Shown here one piece after another: positions 21,429 through 24,764 of a DNA stretch of 24,764 nt. Under the pieces are notes generated by a model. The model saw nothing but the letters and a program-made list of their open reading frames with translations. It searched no databases and was not told where the DNA came from. The DNA is taken from positions 1-24,764 of the forward strand of contig NZ_CALEYG010000046.1 in NCBI RefSeq assembly GCF_937924975.1, read 5' to 3'. This DNA is from an uncultured Stomatobaculum sp. Its GTDB lineage: Bacteria; Bacillota; Clostridia; Lachnospirales; Lachnospiraceae. The first letter of the stretch is position 1. The number at the start of each line of letters is the position of its first letter. Both the position numbers and the translations under genes were made by a program.

Positions 21429-22736
21429 TTACCGGAGGCTCTCCGGCCGCTCGGCCGCATGCGCCGCGAACTCATCCGCTGTCCCCGCGCCGCGGAAGTC
21501 CGCGCTGGTTTTGTATTCGCCGGTCACGGTCACCGTATAGGCGGATTTTCCCTTCTGGTAGACCGTGCCGTCCTCGCCCTGAATCGTGACATCGAGTCCC
21601 TTGTCGTCCTTTACCAGCCCCTCGGCGTAGAGCGCGCGGAGCGTCGAATTGCCGTTCACGACCCAGATCGAAGTGCCGTCGATATAGAGGGCAATGCCGG
21701 GCGCCTCTGCCTTACCGGGTCCCGGTAGCAGCTGAATGTCTCCGGTGAACTTTGTGACATCGCGGAGGTAAATCGCAGCGCTCGCATCCTCCTCGCTCAC
21801 CAGATGCCCCTCCATCATTTCGCCGTAAGCGCTCAAACTGCTCTTTGCGCCGTTCGAGGCGAGCAACAAATTGCCCTGCGCTACATCGACCGCGAGCGTG
21901 ACATTCTTAACCACAATCGACGCATCCGCGGCGTCCACATAGAAGAGATTGCCGCGCTGGGCGCGCAGTGTGCCGCCGGAGAGCAGGAGCTGCGGCGCCG
22001 TCGCATTCGCCTCGCTGTTTTCGGCGCGGCGCAGAATCACCGCCGCATTCTTCTGATTGCCGCCCGGCTCCGGCATGTTGCCGGAGACATGACAGTCGTA
22101 GAGTGAGAGCTGGGCGCCGTCCTCGAGGGTGAGTGCCTCCGCATTGCCCGCCGTCAGAGTCGCCGCGTTGATCCAGCCCTTGCCGGCCGCGCTGACCGCC
22201 GGGGCGTGCTCGCCGGTCGCCGTAAAGGTGCCGCCGGAGAGCGTCATGCTGGCGTCCTTGCCCACAGAGAGTGCCGCGGAATCGTTTCCCGTCGTGCCTA
22301 TCATATTGTCCCAGGCGTAGAGCGCGCCGCTTCCGCGCGTCTCTATTCCCGGCGATTGCTCCCCGGCTGTCGAGAGCGCCGTGTCCGCAATTTCTACCTC
22401 TGCCGTGTCGCCGATCAGAATCCCCGCGCTCCCGGCCGCGTCCGATGTGAGATTCGAATTCTTAACAACCGCCTTGCCTGCCTCCAGGAGCACCACGGCG
22501 GTATCTGCCTTGCCGGCCTTTCCGGCGTACTTCCGCGAGAGTTCCGCATTGTTGATGAGCGCCGCACCGCCTGCTTTAATCAGCACCGTGCTCTCGTTCC
22601 GCTTCGCGGACGTCACCTCGCCGTTCACGGTTCCCGGTTCTGTAAAGGTCTTGACCCCCTTTGCACTGCCTCCGCCGCCGCAGCCTGCCAGAAGAACCGC
22701 CCCGAGCAGACAAACCGCCATTGCTTTTCGTCTCAT
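21429..22736 (-). CDS. Lipoprotein with predicted beta-helix repeats
   Basis: The 435-residue product starts with a lipoprotein signal: MRRK, a hydrophobic stretch and the lipobox LAGC with Cys19, followed by a glycine linker. It would be anchored on the outside of the cytoplasmic membrane. The rest (about 30-400) consists of irregular repeats rich in Ala, Gly, Ser, Thr and Asn, with recurring phrases such as ALINNAEL, AVVKNSNL, VEIADTAL and LSGGTF. This pattern is typical of right-handed beta-helix (pectate-lyase-like) proteins. I see no catalytic motif. A role in surface binding or carbohydrate contact is possible but unproven. AGGAGG precedes the ATG. The gene has its own promoter at 22757-22786 and no clear terminator beyond a small CCGGAG/CTCCGG hairpin at 21432-21446. 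Confidence 0.82.
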   Translation of the reverse strand: MRRKAMAVCLLGAVLLAGCGGGGSAKGVKTFTEPGTVNGEVTSAKRNESTVLIKAGGAALINNAELSRKYAGKAGKADTAVVLLEAGKAVVKNSNLTSDAAGSAGILIGDTAEVEIADTALSTAGEQSPGIETRGSGALYAWDNMIGTTGNDSAALSVGKDASMTLSGGTFTATGEHAPAVSAAGKGWINAATLTAGNAEALTLEDGAQLSLYDCHVSGNMPEPGGNQKNAAVILRRAENSEANATAPQLLLSGGTLRAQRGNLFYVDAADASIVVKNVTLAVDVAQGNLLLASNGAKSSLSAYGEMMEGHLVSEEDASAAIYLRDVTKFTGDIQLLPGPGKAEAPGIALYIDGTSIWVVNGNSTLRALYAEGLVKDDKGLDVTIQGEDGTVYQKGKSAYTVTVTGEYKTSADFRGAGTADEFAAHAAERPESLR

Positions 22737-22756
22737 ACCCTGCCTCCTTTTGTCTC

Positions 22757-22786
22757 ATTTTAGCTTGCGGCGGGGATGAATTGCAA
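22757..22786 (-). promoter_or_regulatory. Promoter of the lipoprotein gene
   Basis: On the minus strand TTGCAA (22781-22786), an 18-base spacer and TAAAAT (22757-22762) stand about 20 bases before the ATG. Confidence 0.55.
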
Positions 22787-22825
22787 GATACTAAACACTT
22801 TCTTGAAAAATGATTATTTTCTCAC

Positions 22826-22844
22826 GGTCTGCTATACTGAGACC
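22826..22844 (+). promoter_or_regulatory. Promoter and dyad upstream of niaR
   Basis: An extended -10 element, TGC-TATACT (22830-22838), sits inside the dyad GGTCT-N9-AGACC (22826-22844). No good -35 box is seen. The dyad could serve as an autoregulatory operator; this is inference. Confidence 0.45.
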
Positions 22845-22869
22845 ATTCAGTCTATCCGGAGGTAGCGCG

Positions 22870-23388
22870 ATGCAAAATGATGTCAGACGGGCAGAAATCC
22901 TGTCCACACTCGCCAACAGTCAGCGTCCGATCAGTGCGACGACGTTCGCAGCTAAGTACCATGTGAGTCGCCAGAGCATTGTCGGCGATATTGCCCTGCT
23001 CCGCGCTTCCGGCGCGGACATCATTGCGACCTCCCGCGGCTACCTGCTCGCGGCGTCACGGCGGCAACCGCTGCTCAAAAAGACCATCGCCTGCCGCCAT
23101 GACGCCGCTGCAATGCGGGAAGAGCTCTATATCGCGGTCGATGAAGGCTGCACGGTTGCGGACGTGTCGGTCGAGCATCCGCTCTACGGCGAGCTCCGCG
23201 GCCAGCTGCAACTCTCAACCCGCCACGAGGTCGATGCCTTCCTCACGCGAAGCGCCGAGTGCGCCGCCCAGCCTCTCTCTCTCCTGACAAGCGGCATTCA
23301 CCTCCACACTCTTCTCTGCCCCGACGAGGCCGCCTACCGCCGCGTCACCGAAAAACTCCGCGCCGCCGGTATCCTCCTCTCCGAATAA
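22870..23388 (+). CDS. niaR: NiaR-type transcriptional repressor of NAD metabolism (HTH + 3H domain)
   Basis: The 172-residue protein has an N-terminal helix-turn-helix (about 1-60, with ISATTFAAKYHVSRQSIVGD) and a C-terminal 3H domain, named for conserved histidines; His77, His103 and His144/His146 are at the expected places. In characterised relatives the 3H domain binds nicotinic acid, and the protein then represses NAD synthesis or niacin uptake genes. The ATG at 22870 is preceded by GGAGGT. The next gene downstream encodes a membrane transporter, a likely target. No nadABC genes are in the window. Confidence 0.88.
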   Translation: MQNDVRRAEILSTLANSQRPISATTFAAKYHVSRQSIVGDIALLRASGADIIATSRGYLLAASRRQPLLKKTIACRHDAAAMREELYIAVDEGCTVADVSVEHPLYGELRGQLQLSTRHEVDAFLTRSAECAAQPLSLLTSGIHLHTLLCPDEAAYRRVTEKLRAAGILLSE

Positions 23389-23418
23389 CGGGATTCCAAA
23401 AGCAAATAGCGCTTCCGC

Positions 23419-23459
23419 TTGACAGTTTTGTCAGTGTATACTATACATATGTCTTGACA
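23419..23459 (+). promoter_or_regulatory. Promoter of the EIIC-like gene with two palindromes
   Basis: TTGACA (23419-23424), a 17-base spacer and TATACA (23442-23447) form a strong promoter. Two palindromes overlap it: TGACA-GTTT-TGTCA (23420-23433) over the -35 box, and TGTC-TT-GACA (23450-23459) just past the -10 box. Both are built of TGTC/GACA half-sites, so one regulator, perhaps the adjacent NiaR, could bind both and shut the promoter. Confidence 0.65.
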
Positions 23460-23482
23460 CCAGTAAAGTTCAAGGAGGATGT

Positions 23483-24574
23483 ATGAAAGCACTGGCAGCA
23501 TTTCTGAAACGAAAGGACATCGAAATCTCGGCCAAGCGTTACGGCATTGACGCGCTTGCCGCGATGGCACAGGGACTCTTCTGTTCTCTCCTGATCGGCA
23601 CCATCATCAACACCATCGGCGCACAGCTCCACCTCGCTTTTCTGACCTCTCCGGTCGCAACGATTGCAGGCACCGAATACACGGTCGGCGGTCTCGCATC
23701 GGCGATGTCGGGCCCCGCGATGGCAACCGCAATCGGCTGGGCGCTCCGCTGCCCGCCCCTCGTGCTCTTCTCGCTGATTACCGTCGGCTTTGCCTCGAAT
23801 GCACTCGGCGGTGCGGGCGGTCCGCTCGCTGTGCTCTTTGTCGCGATTCTCGCGGCCGAGTCCGGCAAGGCAGTCTCCAAGGAGACCCGGGTCGACATTC
23901 TGGTCACGCCGCTCGTCACGATTGCGGTGGGCCTCCTCTTCTCTGCCCTGCTCGCCCCGGCACTCGGCAAGGCAGCTATGAAGGTCGGTGACCTCGTGAT
24001 GTGGGCAACGGAACTCCAGCCCTTCCTGATGGGCATCCTGGTCTCGCTCGTGGTCGGCATCGCGCTGACCCTGCCGATCAGCTCGGCAGCCATCTGCGCG
24101 GCGCTCGGTTTAACCGGTCTCGCGGGCGGCGCGGCCTTTGCCGGCTGCTGCGCACAGATGGTCGGCTTCGCCGTGATTTCCTACCCGGAAAACGGCTTCG
24201 GCGGCCTCGTCTCCCAGGGTATCGGCACTTCAATGCTCCAGATGGGCAATATCGTGAGAAACCCGAAAGTCTGGATTGCGCCCTGCGTGACCTCGATGAT
24301 CACCGGCCCCATTGCAACCTGTGTGTTTCACCTCCAGCAGAACGGTGCGGCCGTTGCCTCCGGCATGGGCACCTGCGGTCTTGTGGGACCGCTCGGCGTC
24401 TACACCGGCTGGGTCAAGGATGTCGCAGCCGGACAGAAGGCAGCGATTACCGGCGCAGACTGGCTCGGCATGCTGCTGGTCGCTGTGGTCCTCCCCGCAA
24501 TTCTCTGCCCGTTCATCCACATGGCGGTGCGCCGCATGGGACTCGTGAAGGACGGAGACTTAAAGCTCGCATAA
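23483..24574 (+). CDS. Stand-alone PTS EIIC-like membrane transporter
   Basis: The 363-residue protein is almost wholly membrane-embedded, with about nine or ten hydrophobic segments and short loops. It resembles the PTS EIIC family that occurs without fused EIIA or EIIB parts. The stretches FASNALGGAGGPLAVLF, LPISSAAICAALGL and MGTCGLVGPLGVYTGW are the kind of conserved Gly-rich segments seen in it. No phosphorylatable EIIB cysteine motif or EIIA domain is present, nor are such genes nearby, so sugar phosphotransfer is not assured. The substrate is unknown. Position after niaR and palindromes in its promoter suggest a pyridine compound such as niacin, which is inference. AAGGAGG precedes the ATG at 23483. 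A terminator follows. Confidence 0.85.
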   Translation: MKALAAFLKRKDIEISAKRYGIDALAAMAQGLFCSLLIGTIINTIGAQLHLAFLTSPVATIAGTEYTVGGLASAMSGPAMATAIGWALRCPPLVLFSLITVGFASNALGGAGGPLAVLFVAILAAESGKAVSKETRVDILVTPLVTIAVGLLFSALLAPALGKAAMKVGDLVMWATELQPFLMGILVSLVVGIALTLPISSAAICAALGLTGLAGGAAFAGCCAQMVGFAVISYPENGFGGLVSQGIGTSMLQMGNIVRNPKVWIAPCVTSMITGPIATCVFHLQQNGAAVASGMGTCGLVGPLGVYTGWVKDVAAGQKAAITGADWLGMLLVAVVLPAILCPFIHMAVRRMGLVKDGDLKLA

Positions 24575-24605
24575 AAAGAGGCGCGCCAACCGGCGCGCCT
24601 CTTTT
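24574..24605 (+). terminator. Terminator after the EIIC-like gene
   Basis: GAGGCGCGCC (24578-24587) pairs with GGCGCGCCTC (24592-24601) around AACC, with flanking AAAA and TTTT. It begins at the last base of the stop codon. From 24606 to 24709 no gene is seen. Confidence 0.9.
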
Positions 24606-24709
24606 ATTCGGAATGAATCCGTTGCTCCCAAAGTGCGGAAATCTCTCTTTCTTAAACACTACTGCCATCCATCTTCGTAAAACTCGCTCTTAACGCCTTC
24701 ATCCTACTT

Positions 24710-24764
24710 TGATATGTACCCTCTTTACTGGACACGAAAGTGTCACAGTAAGGAGGGTTTTATC
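24710..24764 (+). mobile_element. IS3-family element, left end (partial)
   Basis: TGATATGTACCC, six bases and CTGGACAC (24710-24735) form the left terminal inverted repeat, matching the right end at 28-53. A hairpin GACAC-GAAA-GTGTC (24731-24744) follows. AAGGAGGG (24750-24757) then looks like the ribosome binding site of the first transposase frame, whose start would fall just past the window. This sets the orientation as plus. Confidence 0.75.

Noticed and set aside
1..24764. CRISPR array, prophage or secondary-metabolite cluster
   Set aside because: No regularly spaced repeats, phage structural genes or large synthase genes were seen anywhere in the window.

Overview
The window reads as chromosomal DNA of a GC-rich anaerobic member of the Bacillota, most likely a clostridium of the Lachnospiraceae type. 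This rests on strong AGGAGG-type ribosome binding sites, meso-diaminopimelate dehydrogenase, citrate fermentation genes, anaerobic-type (cbi) cobalamin enzymes, a NiaR-type regulator with a 3H domain, and many hairpin-plus-T-tract terminators. The genus cannot be fixed from the sequence alone.

Layout. Bases 1-53 are the right end of an IS3-family insertion sequence, and 24710-24764 are the left end of another copy in the same orientation, so the whole segment lies between two IS copies. From left to right: (i) ddh and an orphan ABC ATPase on the minus strand (294-2065). (ii) A complete citrate uptake and citrate lyase locus (2142-10133): a CitMHS citrate/metal transporter, a divergent LysR regulator, citDEF, then after a terminator citC and a citX-citG fusion. 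(iii) A tRNA-Thr(GGT) gene whose -35 box overlaps the citXG stop codon. (iv) A small AT-richer accessory patch (10369-11215) with a 57-residue ribbon-helix-helix protein and a yefM-yoeB toxin-antitoxin pair. (v) A minus-strand cobalamin operon cbiF-cbiH-cobT-cobD-cbiP-cbiC, followed by an ADP-ribosylglycohydrolase (18090-11232). (vi) L-lactate dehydrogenase. (vii) A membrane-anchored glycerophosphodiester phosphodiesterase convergent with a predicted beta-helix lipoprotein. (viii) A NiaR-type NAD regulator next to a stand-alone PTS EIIC-like membrane protein.

How the genes work together. The transporter imports citrate with a divalent metal. CitD, CitE and CitF form citrate lyase, which splits citrate to acetate and oxaloacetate. 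CitC acetylates the prosthetic group on CitD, and CitXG makes and attaches that group. No oxaloacetate decarboxylase is present here. The lactate dehydrogenase could take up pyruvate formed downstream, but that link is inference. The cobalamin operon encodes middle and late corrin-ring steps plus lower-ligand and aminopropanol-linker steps. Many other B12 genes must lie elsewhere or be absent. Nearly every gene in that operon overlaps or abuts the next, which points to translational coupling.

The points most worth following are the NiaR/EIIC-like pair with its palindromes, the structured leader of the cobalamin operon that lacks a visible cobalamin riboswitch, the two 7-3-7 palindromes in front of ldh, the overlooked 57-residue ribbon-helix-helix gene, and the IS3 bracketing. 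No CRISPR array, prophage or clearly new multi-gene system was seen.
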